The notes under the pieces: model-generated
Seen by the model: the letters and a program-made list of their open reading frames with translations, nothing else
Databases searched by the model: none
What the model was told of the DNA's origin: nothing
Shown: piece after piece, positions 27,901 through 35,296 of the stretch
How positions within the stretch are numbered: position 1 is the first letter of the stretch
Layout: every line of letters begins with the position of its first letter
Source of the DNA: Legionella qingyii
GTDB lineage: Bacteria; Pseudomonadota; Gammaproteobacteria; Legionellales; Legionellaceae
Length of the DNA: 64,000 bases
Reading direction: 5' to 3'
NCBI RefSeq assembly: GCF_003184185.1
Contig: NZ_QHJG01000022.1
Span: forward strand, 1-64,000
Made by a program: the position numbers and the translations under genes

Positions 27901-30196
27901 AATCCGCATCAAAATTTTTTATATTTTCAATTAAGCCCAGTTGTTTGATATAGAGTCGACCTAAAGCATTAACATCCGGATCATAATATTTCTCATTATC
28001 CCATCGCTCTAAAGGAATATCAGCCATACCACTTTCGCCGCGCTCTAATAAGGTTAAAAATGCATCGATAGTTTCTGCTTTGGGAAAACGGCAACTCATT
28101 CCAATGATCGCAATAGGTTCATTACTGAGTACATTGACAGTGGGTTGTCGATAAACTGGCTCTGGCATCCGGATTTGTTGTATGTGTCTGGCCAACTTAT
28201 CCAAAGTTAGAAAAGCGGGAATTGACATTTTATAGGAGAAAAGCTCATAAACACTCTGCTCGAGTTCGGTTAATGACTCCTGGTTGAACCCTAAAAAGCC
28301 GAAATCCTGATGTTCCTCAATGTGTTCTTTTTTTAAAAGAGATTGTATTTGAGCGGCAAGTTTCTCTTTAATCGTTTCTATTTGTAGTTCTTTGGGTTGC
28401 AGGCATAAAGTATTTAACCCATTCTTGTTTCTGGGCTCATGCCAATAGGGCTTTCTATCAAAATAATAAAGCGGTAAATCTGCTTTATTAAATGGAACAT
28501 TATCTGGATCGATTTTTATATTAAATCCTGCAAGAAACGCCTCATGAATCTGAAATGCATCAGAAGCTATTTTTTGTATCTCTTTTTTTACAGTGATCTT
28601 GTGTAATTCATAATTGTCAGACTCAATCTTTTGGATCAAGGTTTCTTTATCTCGAGTAACAATGGCACAACGATATTTAAAATGATCGCGACAGTTGATG
28701 AGTGTAAAACAAATATCGTGCAAACTCGTCGGCGTCTCTCGAAGATATAATGCATAACGTGCCAACATTTGCCTTAATGAATACTCACTCTTTGCTGACA
28801 CAACAAAACATTTTGCTTGCCCATCATCTAATGATGCGGATGGCAAGGAATCATGAGTTGCTTCTTCAATGATGGCACTGACATTGGTTCCACTAAATCC
28901 GAAGTTAGAGATCTGCACATGCCTCTTTTTATTTTTTTGCTTCTTAAAAGCAATTGGTTCTACGGGTAAAAGTGCAGGTATACCCTCAGGATCTATGGTT
29001 TTGTTCGGTTTCGTGTAATGTAAATTGGCTGGAATTGTTTCATGGTTTAATGCGCCAATTGCCTTAATCAGTGATGCAACCCCTGATGATGCAATACTGT
29101 GACCTATATTACTTTTTACTGCACCAACAATCAGAGGATTATCTTGAGTATGATGCCCTTTATGGATCTGTTGGATTGCATTAAACTCAACTGAATCACC
29201 AACGATTGTACCGGTTCCATGCGCTTCAATATAATCAATATCACTTGGAGTTAAATGAGCTTGTGCCATCACTTCGTGGTGAAGGGCAATTTGTGACTTA
29301 ATATTTGGAGCAACCAGAATCGTCCCATCATCACCATCCTGATTCATGACAATACTTTTGAGTACCGCATGGATTGTATCTTGATCTTTGCGCGCATCAC
29401 TTAAGCGTTTTACAATAACAACGCCACACCCTTCGCTTCGGACAAACCCATCCGCATTCTTATCAAAACTGCGGCATTGATCCTGCGCAGATAACATATT
29501 TGCTTTAGTCAAACCTATAAAATTTTCAGGGCAAAGATTAAGATGAACTCCACCGACAATTGCTATAGAACATTGCTTCATTCTCAATGAGTTTGCCGCG
29601 AGGTAAAGAGCAGAAAATGAAGAAGAACAGGCTGTATCCACTGCGATGCTGGGTCCTTTCAAATTGAGAAAGTGCGAAAGTCTTCCTGCTGCAGCACTGC
29701 TGGCTGCACCAATCTGGGTATACGCATTAAATTCAATATTGTCTTTATAATTGAGTTGGCTGTAATCCTGAGTTGAACAACCACAGAATACAGCTGCATT
29801 TGAATTATTTAATGAATCCAGTGGAATGTTGGCATGATTTAAAGCACGAATCGCTACTTCTAAAAAAAGTCGATGTTGGGGATCCATTTGTTTGGCTTCG
29901 ATTGCAGATATTTTAAAAAAAGATGCATCGAATAACTGAGGATTATTAAGAAAACCTCCTTTACGACCAATTATTTTATCGGCTTTCTCACGATCAGGAT
30001 CATAATACTCATCAACATCCCAACGATCTCTTGGCATTTCTTTAATAGGCGAAAGCCCCTTGAGCAGCATCGCATAAAATGCCTCAACATCTTCTACATC
30101 CGAATCAACACCAGGAAATTGGCAATTCATTCCAATGATTGCAAGAGGTTCATTAAGAATGTCTATTAGATTATGTTCCTGGTTATTTTTCACCAC
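18932..30196 (-). CDS. AT-less (trans-AT type) modular polyketide synthase with terminal condensation-like domain
   Basis: A 3754-aa assembly-line protein. Order, numbered from the GTG at 30196: KS1 (Cys190), acyltransferase-docking linker, degenerate carrier ACP1 (Ser641 in GFNQESL); KS2 (Cys866), linker, KR1 (TGGCGGLG near 1481), ACP2 (Ser1789 in GFDSL); KS3 (Cys2023), linker, DH (about 2430-2700), KR2 (TGGTGGLA near 2900, YVAAN), ACP3 (Ser3198 in GLDSL); and a condensation-like domain (about 3250-3754; active His3389 in PHIIVDG). All KS domains have DTACSSS, EAHGTGT and NIGH motifs. No AT, MT, ER or TE is present. Each KS is followed directly by the two linkers that usually flank an AT, so malonyl units must be loaded in trans. 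The DH has Asn2466 where HxxxGxxxxP needs His. The GTG is chosen because GGGAG precedes it; the in-frame ATGs upstream lack a ribosome site. Product unknown. Confidence 0.9.
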   Translation of the reverse strand: MVKNNQEHNLIDILNEPLAIIGMNCQFPGVDSDVEDVEAFYAMLLKGLSPIKEMPRDRWDVDEYYDPDREKADKIIGRKGGFLNNPQLFDASFFKISAIEAKQMDPQHRLFLEVAIRALNHANIPLDSLNNSNAAVFCGCSTQDYSQLNYKDNIEFNAYTQIGAASSAAAGRLSHFLNLKGPSIAVDTACSSSFSALYLAANSLRMKQCSIAIVGGVHLNLCPENFIGLTKANMLSAQDQCRSFDKNADGFVRSEGCGVVIVKRLSDARKDQDTIHAVLKSIVMNQDGDDGTILVAPNIKSQIALHHEVMAQAHLTPSDIDYIEAHGTGTIVGDSVEFNAIQQIHKGHHTQDNPLIVGAVKSNIGHSIASSGVASLIKAIGALNHETIPANLHYTKPNKTIDPEGIPALLPVEPIAFKKQKNKKRHVQISNFGFSGTNVSAIIEEATHDSLPSASLDDGQAKCFVVSAKSEYSLRQMLARYALYLRETPTSLHDICFTLINCRDHFKYRCAIVTRDKETLIQKIESDNYELHKITVKKEIQKIASDAFQIHEAFLAGFNIKIDPDNVPFNKADLPLYYFDRKPYWHEPRNKNGLNTLCLQPKELQIETIKEKLAAQIQSLLKKEHIEEHQDFGFLGFNQESLTELEQSVYELFSYKMSIPAFLTLDKLARHIQQIRMPEPVYRQPTVNVLSNEPIAIIGMSCRFPKAETIDAFLTLLERGESGMADIPLERWDNEKYYDPDVNALGRLYIKQLGLIENIKNFDADFFNISPREAKLMSPQLRVFLETSYHALEDANLSLAAIKDSKTGVFVGCGTNEYPRLLAGLGVGLDDLNIYFATGNVLNAIPGRVAYAFDFHGPIQAIDTACSSSMTAIHDACLSLQNGDCDMALAGGVNILLAPDSNITLSKARMLSPESRCKTFSEDADGYARSEGCGVIVLKRLSNALKDNDNILAVIKGTSINSDGKSGGFTVPNGIAQEEVIRSALAKSQLSPKDIDYIEAHGTGTPLADPIEVNTLTKIFSEFHSTENPLYISSVKTNIGHSESASGVAGVIKAVLSLHAHKIFKHLNFKKLNPEIELKNTVIPLNTMDWVKEDGLRCAGVSSFGFSGANAHIVLQEPPVKIIEARTLPQESLLVISAKSKTALELLLASYQKYLANTQEEFADICFTAAMCRSHFLFRVAIKARTAKEAAAIIGKNEYTLSQIKKEKSNPVSLQHPISLAQLQAAYQAGYIIHWADFYRSLNMQFIKVKLPLYEFAREEHWFETKDKLKDTLLPQDWCFQLQWQPQPCARTNRKMQGNNWLLIGAQQLAPRLIAQGLDILLEEENPPLEQLDGIIFAVGLDAPSTADIESSIDFQKNTIKKLLALVKELDKKALKLQLIVLTTNAITELAAGPLNLGDSPLIGFCRTLVLELPQLNTVLIDTEKTEDENYAGQIVDEIKHNFEECYEHIVAYREGKRFIARLQKAKLLDKKRSLYGKGRYLITGGCGGLGLVTAQALLSAGAREVILTSRNVDKPAVKEAIKKIQYNYTSRIIRPVSLDVSDKEQVRHLLLELNADGLLKGIIHAAGVAVKAPLLEHNSEDVDYLFSAKVQGGWYLHELTKNFDLDFFVVYSSISSVFGSNKESVYSGTNSFVDALIAERRRLGLVGTAIDWGPWGEVGMAQKRSQDQGLKQSLISNEQGHTFIKTLINDQLSHAVIISPDYLKFMLEFVPKPAPVFHKHLADTLHAAEQFANKNLSLWLNDYLKINAENRFKTCKDLVCSICKEILELTEVDELDEDEGYFELGFDSLMITELATKLKEKLAPTLKITATIGFDYPSINKLAQFIESELGKQLVIKQAPQPVVEKTDDAIAIIGMSCTFPSAPDLDAFETLLEEGKSGINDIPMERWDNRKYYDPDMDAPGKSYVNKLGLIENIKCFDANFFGISPREAKLMEPQQRIFLECSYKAIENANYLPGALRGSLTGVFAGVGPNEYYAQLEKSGFSNEELSVYSITGNVSNLIPGRVAYTFDLKGPSISVDTACSSSLVAIHYACQSLKNREIDYALAGGVNVLLLPEANITLCKAKALAPDGQCKTFDERADGYARAEGCGVLLLKRLPDALRDKDTILAVIKASAVNSDGRSAGLTVPNGKSQEEVMIKALSQTDLSSGDISYIEAHGTGTPLGDPIEVHAINQVYGKGHTQNNPLYLGAVKTNIGHLESAAGVASVIKTVISLQKKKIYKLLHFKKLNPHIHLGDIRLPLQHIEWEADSKLRSAGVSAFGFSGTNAHLILQEFPKTAEQGVPQSVKTAKAQLLVFSANSQTALKHLARSYQRYLAKTSDDFSDICFTAATCREHYTYRLALVAHTTQEASQLLELGQYVMSHETSNVLDVQNEAALNSVVTSYMQGKQLDWNLYYKNSGHEFNKVNLPHYVFDATEFWVDKKISTQSPADVVHPLLGQMFSLPGNEFLFSNKLDLEHLTYINQNFIFDKVVFPATAFIESGLAAAKLVLQRNAFSIEQFHIERPLYPKQAQEFQLQVKPKSDEQYKINIFAKQDDNWQLFSEMEINSRAPSLSESVDINELKSSFERRLDLSQIYENFKKHALSYRDEFQVLHESYLHHDSIFSKILLTKSSQGFNYYYPPILLDGVMQSILLLRMNEFEHSTYVPYTFARMTTTQEVPRSVWTRLTQRAAEHDNELCFDVKFYDNSGFLIGEIEKFKLRRVTQSHFIPYDSYLQNLYQTRWSPFKFNLPTQKQTSRLFVISNEPEKAKKLLGDLDYQLIHGLNELGPIENKDIVFLYNQSQFNDLFHCCQKMFKLRPHRFILVTENAYAIHDTDKVNPYHTMACAFWKTFSNELELVKNYSIDLDTKSTLPEILKYLLATNSVENQFAIRDTFYIPRLKKAQISANLVQQEFKSDATYLITGGTGGLAKTLIEYLIRRGAHYIVITSRSECSEDTKTLIERARKKQVFIKHYQADASNYQQMEQIITDIEQSSKPLQGVFHLAGIVQDGLLVNLSDDEMQNVLSAKMDSALILHQLTKDIPLDLFVLFSSLASVLGARGQANYVAANGFLDGLAYLRQQQGLPALSINWGPFHATGMTANLSQAIQQRGFTLMDKDSIDVLDVLLSAQLAQIAVCPINWDIYFKYSPKQAWLAELMKHTHPADRNFLNSLRQHTKEESIAILSQVLREITVDVLGLDNIEQIEVDDGLFSLGLDSLMAIEIRNRIHDKLQSPTLNLSIEYFINEPSISKIAKNIANELQSLFNFDNRAADHTAINIIGEEVPLCDFQYVFWVLNRQGYSYNVGTQLQIQGRLNKDYVAQAFDAVVKQNSSFWLNFNTEVPIQVLNKKGQFELIYKDISLDNEETLLDQEFQNNMRSDIPLTHQPLIRVFLYKINSDLHELHMVIPHIIVDGPSCDLVLGQFKKYYEMLVQGQTLILEPEKESFLNFVKKNNHLYETNLKHKINFWQNYNKGFKMLYLGHKYFMPISSQKKYLFHYPIDSHQAEQFIEWHRTKNMNVSTGLIAACHLVFYKLSRQKKIPFIQIHSGREGSQYNSVVGLFSEYKRLNIAVHDQYTFIDFIKSIEDQQLKTASFQKCSHVIKNSEFKDSGLTISHYLFYRWNKLWLTKQFKNSKLHSMIVDFYLKYLSWAEVIGFNASLKRKVNKLFKLNITLQKPERLRILVNITPSFFSKAAPESSHTILKYQYANHFGSEDRPVTNRSLWVLFSKNQEGEYLISLNGPITTQCKELIAHEFNQVIAKVVESDGYTVDDLIR

Positions 30197-30686
30197 TTTA
30201 AAATACTCCCATACCACCAGAGACAATACCATTAAGTTTAATGGCAATGACCACCAGGGGCAGTACACAAAATAAAAATAAAAAATAGCAATAATAAGGA
30301 CTTATAACAAGACACTGAATTTTTGCATGATAGGATAAACACACTTTGATTTTGTTTATTAATGAATATCAGTTTCTTTTATATGCTGATTCAACATATC
30401 CCCACTATCTTTATTTCATCTGAAAACAATAACGTCCTGGCTCAAAAATTTATTCACAGAGTGCCTTTAAAATGAGCATCATAACGCTCACAGGACTTCT
30501 AAATAACTTCAACCTAACCCATTGATTTTTGGTAGTTGAAGTTATTTAGAAGTCCTGATTCATACTTATTTAATAGCACAAAAGTTTCAATAGAACAAAA
30601 AAACAGAACAAGTATACTTCTTTGTCGCAATATTGACGGAAGTTGTATTTGATTAGGGCGTGTTTACAATTCATTCCCACCGCCTA
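30197..30686. other. Gap between helicase and PKS genes
   Basis: About 490 bp hold no gene. The PKS promoter should lie in the AT-rich part near 30270-30400. The palindromic repeat at 30491-30557 sits in the middle. Confidence 0.6.
30491..30557. repeat. CAGGACTT-type palindromic repeat, copy D
   Basis: A 67-bp element whose first and last 23 bases (30491-30513 and 30535-30557) are perfect inverted repeats beginning CAGGACTTCTAAATAACTTC, around a 21-base centre. Only the CAGGACTT tips match copies A-C. As RNA it forms a long hairpin between the helicase and PKS genes and might end or insulate transcripts. Confidence 0.7.
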
Positions 30687-33600
30687 CTATTTTCTTACCA
30701 ATTGACAAAATACATTCATCATCGCAATTTGCTCGATGTTCGTTGGAATCGCATCAAGCAAGAAAGGCGAATAGACAACAATTGCCAAACACTGAGCCCG
30801 CGAGATGGCAACGTTTATTCTGTTTTTATCAAAAAGAAAATTAAGTCCTCGAGGAGATTCATCCGCATTACTCGCACACATGCTCAAAAAAACAATTGGT
30901 GCTTCCTGCCCTTGAAATTTATCAACGCTTCCTACTTTAGCCTGTTCACCGAGTGCTATCTTCAATTTATTCACCTGATGATTGTATGGAGCAACAAACA
31001 GGATATCCTCCCAACTGATTACTTTTTGCGAACCATTTTTTTCCTTAAATGTTCTGCCCAAAAGTTCCTTGGTCAATAATACAATCTGCTGGACCTCCTC
31101 ATCACTGGCTTGGGTATTTCCCTCATGAATGACAGGTACAGGAATAATTCCCGCCTCCTTATTTAGCACGCCCTGATATCCTTGGGGAATGCTTATTAAT
31201 CGATGCTCATTTTCAGAGGCAGTTTCCAATTTTCCCTCATAAATAGCTTCACTGATAAATTGATTTACCGCAGGATGCATTCTATAGGTAGTACCCAGAA
31301 AAACTCCCATAGAATCTGGAATTGTTGGGGTTGTGTGTAACAAGTACTCTAATATGGATAAACCACTTTCTTCAGGATGGCTTCCCTGGGAAGGTTGTCC
31401 CAACTGCATTTGATCGCCCATTAATATAATATTGTGAGTTGCATGACTCATGGCAATTAAATTTGCAACACTAACCTGTCCTGCCTCATCAATAAAAAGA
31501 TAATCAAAAGCATCGGCTAATTCTTCTCTGCTAAACCCCCAAGCCGTAGTACCGACAACACACCCAGGTTGAATAAAATCAACAATTTCTTTATTCTCCA
31601 GAACCGCAATATTTAAAGTGTCAACTTCCTCATCTGTATTACGTGTGCAAGCAAAATGCCCTTTTATTCCTTTTTCAAGGCAGTAATCCGCAGTACTCAA
31701 TAACAAGTTATTGATTGCTTTATGACTATTTGATGAGATGCCTATTTTTTTTCCTCTTTGAATGAGCTCGGCGATCAGATGTTTCCCAGTGTAGGTTTTT
31801 CCAGCACCAGGAGGACCTTGAAGTGTTAGATAACTATTATTTAAATTGATAACAGCACGAATAATTTCAGTTAATCGCTCTTGGGGATTATGACTTGGTG
31901 CTATAGCTAATCCTTGAGGATGATCTTTAATTCGCGGATAAGACTTGTTTAGAAAATCCAATATCGCAGTATGTTCTAGTAAGCCTTGCTCAAATAAAGC
32001 AGCTTGCTTGGCAATTGCATCAGGAATCGAATGAGGATCGACATATTCATTAGGAATCAAAGTAATAGGCTCATCGGGTTCATTTTTCATTTGCAAGACA
32101 ATAATCCCATGTTCCAGATTACTGTCTTTTTCATAATAATTGGCGGTGAGCGTCTTACCCTCTTCTGTTTCCTGACCTAAAATGAAATATTGCTTGGCTC
32201 CTCCTTTAAATTCCTGCTCCGGATCAAAAAAATACTCATAAGCCATATTACGTGACTTGGGTGAAAGCTTATATGGTGGCTTAGGGGTTCGTCGGCAATA
32301 GGCCAAACAATCAATATCATCAAGTAGTTCTTCTCCAGTTAAACCCAGACGTTCAAACATACGCCAAAACACCGGTTTGGCTTCACGTCTATGGAACTCA
32401 ATTGACCATGCCAAAATCAAATTTATTTTGGCTAATTGTAAGTTACCTTCTGCTTTTAAACATTCGGCGTTTGCCAGTAATCGATCTCGTAATTGAATAC
32501 GCTCACTTAATTCTTCCTTTACCTCAAGTTCAACAGGTTCCTTTTTACCTAAATAACTAATACCTTGTTCTTTTTGCCGCACTCTCAACCAATCAACCAG
32601 TTCCTGAGTGGAATTACAATCATCAATATTATAAGCGCGAATATCATTTAATATTTTTGACATTTGCCAATTTTCTCCGTCTGGATTTTCTCGCCAATGT
32701 TCGTAAACGACGACTGAATCACCTCCAGATCCTACTTCAGTATCACGTTTAGCTCTATATAAATGCTCTATATTTTTAATGGAGTAACGCGGCTCGCCAA
32801 TAATTAAAGAGGCTTTAACGATTTTATATAAATCAACAAATACTTCATTACGTAAAAGCTGATCCACCTCATCTTCGCACACGCCGTATCGCCCCATGAG
32901 TCGTCGACATGCAGAAACTTCATAGTTGGCATAATGATAAATATGCATTTTCGGATCTTCTTGCCAACGCTGATAAACCCACTTTATAAAAGCTTGAAAA
33001 CTTTCTTTCTCTTGCGCCGAATTATGAGCCCAAAAATCTTTATACTGGCGTTGACCTTTTTCATCAAAATAAGCAATCCCCCAAAGATACTCCAACCCCC
33101 CTTCTTCAAGGGGAAAACCTTCAATATCAAAAAATACATCCTGTGATGATCCGGCAGGTAAAAGCGCCAAACCGTGCTTTTGTCCTGGGACGTGAGCTGT
33201 CATTTGATATAAAGGAATATCCTTGCCGCTACTTTTTTTTTGAATTTTAGCTTGTGCTTGCAAACGCGCAAAACGCTCCGGTTTAATTCCTTTGACCCAG
33301 GAACAATCTGCATGAGCTAATGCAGTCATTGTCTTAATACCTGCCTGATACAGCTTTTTGATTTGTCCTGTCGTAATGGTTGCAACCTGAATCAAATGAT
33401 CTGCATTGACTAATAACTCCTCAGCATAAGTACTCCATCTTCCCCAGCTTTTAGATGCCGCAGGATCAGGGCATGCAGCAGGATCAAAATTCTGTTGCGC
33501 CAATAAAAACTGTTGTTTCAAATTCTGATAAAAATAAAAATAATCTGCAGTGCGAAAACGTCTTTGCTCCTTATTTCCTAAAACGACGGTGATGTATTCT

Positions 33601-34085
33601 GTTCTACAGCCCTGCATGTCTTCGAGCATTTCCGCGTAGCAACATAATTGCAGCAGAAAACCAGGTTTCACAGAACGAGCAAGTTTGGTATCCCAAACCT
33701 CATAAATGTATTCACCAAATCGACTTTGGCCTGCTGTTTTTATTAAAAAATCGGCATACCCCTGAAATGGAGGCGATTGCAAATGAGCCTGATAAATCAC
33801 ATCGACGCCATTATTCATAGCCGTTAACGTTGCCTCGTATGAATTGGCTTGTTGATGCAAATTTGCAACGGATAATCCTTGTTTTTCAAAAAATTCTAAA
33901 AGTTCTAATTCATGTTGATGGCCCAAATGCTGCAATACATCATTTAATTCATCTTTTTTATCAGATGGGGGTAATAAATCAGGGCGAACCACTGCAAGAT
34001 GTTCTATCCAGGATACAAAAGGACTTTCCATAAACTGAGTGAGATCCGATGGCGAAAAAACTAATTGACTGGATTTAATGTACAT
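30687..34085 (-). CDS. TM0106-family RecB-like nuclease fused to SF1 helicase
   Basis: A 1132-aa DNA-processing protein. The N-terminal third is a RecB-like nuclease (EVWDTKLA with D-x-K, then QLCCYAEML). It is followed by helix-hairpin-helix-like segments and an RNase H-fold exonuclease domain (VFFDIEGFP, then YHYANYE, and NIDDCNST). The C-terminal half is a Dna2/Upf1-type SF1 helicase with Walker A GPPGAGKTYTGK, Walker B FIDEAGQ, TYRMHP, DKFQGQEAP and a final INVAISRAQ motif. The ATG at 34085 is taken; an upstream TTG at 34127 is possible. Such fusions occur in many bacteria. The role is probably DNA repair or defence against foreign DNA, which is inference. It is transcribed toward the PKS gene. 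Confidence 0.85.
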   Translation of the reverse strand: MYIKSSQLVFSPSDLTQFMESPFVSWIEHLAVVRPDLLPPSDKKDELNDVLQHLGHQHELELLEFFEKQGLSVANLHQQANSYEATLTAMNNGVDVIYQAHLQSPPFQGYADFLIKTAGQSRFGEYIYEVWDTKLARSVKPGFLLQLCCYAEMLEDMQGCRTEYITVVLGNKEQRRFRTADYFYFYQNLKQQFLLAQQNFDPAACPDPAASKSWGRWSTYAEELLVNADHLIQVATITTGQIKKLYQAGIKTMTALAHADCSWVKGIKPERFARLQAQAKIQKKSSGKDIPLYQMTAHVPGQKHGLALLPAGSSQDVFFDIEGFPLEEGGLEYLWGIAYFDEKGQRQYKDFWAHNSAQEKESFQAFIKWVYQRWQEDPKMHIYHYANYEVSACRRLMGRYGVCEDEVDQLLRNEVFVDLYKIVKASLIIGEPRYSIKNIEHLYRAKRDTEVGSGGDSVVVYEHWRENPDGENWQMSKILNDIRAYNIDDCNSTQELVDWLRVRQKEQGISYLGKKEPVELEVKEELSERIQLRDRLLANAECLKAEGNLQLAKINLILAWSIEFHRREAKPVFWRMFERLGLTGEELLDDIDCLAYCRRTPKPPYKLSPKSRNMAYEYFFDPEQEFKGGAKQYFILGQETEEGKTLTANYYEKDSNLEHGIIVLQMKNEPDEPITLIPNEYVDPHSIPDAIAKQAALFEQGLLEHTAILDFLNKSYPRIKDHPQGLAIAPSHNPQERLTEIIRAVINLNNSYLTLQGPPGAGKTYTGKHLIAELIQRGKKIGISSNSHKAINNLLLSTADYCLEKGIKGHFACTRNTDEEVDTLNIAVLENKEIVDFIQPGCVVGTTAWGFSREELADAFDYLFIDEAGQVSVANLIAMSHATHNIILMGDQMQLGQPSQGSHPEESGLSILEYLLHTTPTIPDSMGVFLGTTYRMHPAVNQFISEAIYEGKLETASENEHRLISIPQGYQGVLNKEAGIIPVPVIHEGNTQASDEEVQQIVLLTKELLGRTFKEKNGSQKVISWEDILFVAPYNHQVNKLKIALGEQAKVGSVDKFQGQEAPIVFLSMCASNADESPRGLNFLFDKNRINVAISRAQCLAIVVYSPFLLDAIPTNIEQIAMMNVFCQLVRK

Positions 34086-34259
34086 TTTGAAACAATTTAA
34101 TATGGGGTTAATTAAAAAGTATACCAAAACATTAGACCTGTGAAATATTTAAACTAACCTATTGATTTTTTTTGTTTTTTTAAAATTTTGAGCAAGGGCG
34201 TCGAAAATAGTATAAAATCAAGCCAATAATGTCTCTGCAACTGGAGCACAATATACGAA

Positions 34260-34586
34260 ATGATGAATAAAAATGAAAAAATACCCCCGGAAAATCAAAA
34301 GACAATAAATAAAACGGTGGGATTTGTAACCAGTTCTTTAGCACTTTATGCTTTGCTTCGCAAAGGCAATTACAGAGCTGCTTTTCTTTTGTATCAGAAA
34401 AGCGGTGGCGTTGGTTTCAATATTTATAAGGAACAGGAAAATGGCAAATTAAAACGCTGTTTTGCCATTGACTATCATCCTTTTTGGGATAAAAAAACCA
34501 ATCAATCTGTTTGGAAATTGCATTATCATCGTGGTGAAAATGAAAGCCAAATGAAGAAACATAGACCTTATCAAGGTGGATGGTAA
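34260..34586 (+). CDS. Small hypothetical protein with DYHP/HYH/HRP motif
   Basis: A 108-aa protein with no family I can name. A hydrophobic segment (TVGFVTSSLALYALL, about 19-34) precedes a compact domain. The last 45 residues carry IDYHPFWD, LHYHRG and KHRPYQGG, a spacing of His residues that recalls small nuclease-type modules of polymorphic toxins. That is only a resemblance. No immunity-like partner is adjacent, though the unknown 103-aa gene lies 150 bp downstream. It is transcribed divergently from the helicase gene. Confidence 0.55.
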   Translation: MMNKNEKIPPENQKTINKTVGFVTSSLALYALLRKGNYRAAFLLYQKSGGVGFNIYKEQENGKLKRCFAIDYHPFWDKKTNQSVWKLHYHRGENESQMKKHRPYQGGW

Positions 34587-34736
34587 TCTCCTTTTATAGT
34601 TTGGTATGTACTATTATGTACACTCCTTCGCCTCATTCGCTTGCGCTTTGTCTAAAACATAATGGGCTATGCTATAGCTTTAAATTATGATGCTAATAAT
34701 ATGATTAAATTGAAATTTTTATAGTTATTACCCATA

Positions 34737-35048
34737 ATGTTGCTCTTTACTTTAACAAGAGTACCAATAATGAAATTTGAAAAAATTGAATATTTTCTTA
34801 AAAAAGCAGGGTTTCAGCTTACTCATGAAGGAGTAGGATTTGGAGAAGTGGAAGGGTGTCCTTCATATCTCTATCAAAAAAATATTTTAGGCAGTACCCC
34901 ACAAATGATTCAATTAGCTGTATCAGGAGAAAATAAAGAGGACATACATCCGGTCTATAGTGACAATGTTCCTAAGCTGGTTCGTGATTCAGTTAATAAT
35001 ATAATCAATAATAACATGATTGAGTCCGCAAATATTATAAGATTTTAG
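34737..35048 (+). CDS. Small hypothetical protein
   Basis: A 103-aa ORF of unknown function. The likely true start is the ATG at 34770, preceded by AAGAG at good distance, giving 92 aa beginning MKFEKIEYFLKKAGFQLTHEG. The sequence is mixed alpha/beta, ends in a helix rich in Asn and Ile, and lacks a signal peptide or membrane segment. It follows the 108-aa gene on the same strand. Existence as a gene is likely but not proven. Confidence 0.5.
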   Translation: MLLFTLTRVPIMKFEKIEYFLKKAGFQLTHEGVGFGEVEGCPSYLYQKNILGSTPQMIQLAVSGENKEDIHPVYSDNVPKLVRDSVNNIINNNMIESANIIRF

Positions 35049-35072
35049 CTTTAGGATGCAGCGCAGCGGAAG

Positions 35073-35279
35073 CTAGAATTGTGATATTGGCTTATAACTC
35101 ACGAATCCACTGTATAGCCTAGTCTTAATAAATTGATTCCAGTAAAATCCATGGTTAGTACATGCACACCCACTAAAGGTTTTTCCTGTCTTTTTGTACC
35201 GGGGAGTCTTGATATTTAAGTCACTAAGTAGTTTGCTTAAAGTATTGAACTCAGGGCTCCCAACATCCTTAATATTGAA
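35073..35279 (-). mobile_element. Transposase gene remnant (IS5-like)
   Basis: Reading the minus strand, an open frame of about 68 codons closes at 35073 and contains PEFNTLSKLLSDLNIKTPRY, then KKTGKT. This resembles the segment before the first catalytic Asp block in IS5/DDE-type transposases. The continuation no longer resembles a transposase and no ends of an insertion sequence are seen, so this is a scrap. Confidence 0.4.
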
Positions 35280-35296
35280 TCAACAAAGCCTATTAC

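Noticed and set aside
30660..31079. A 139-aa plus-strand open frame over the helicase 3' end
   Set aside because: It is antisense to conserved helicase motifs and has no ribosome site or recognisable domain.
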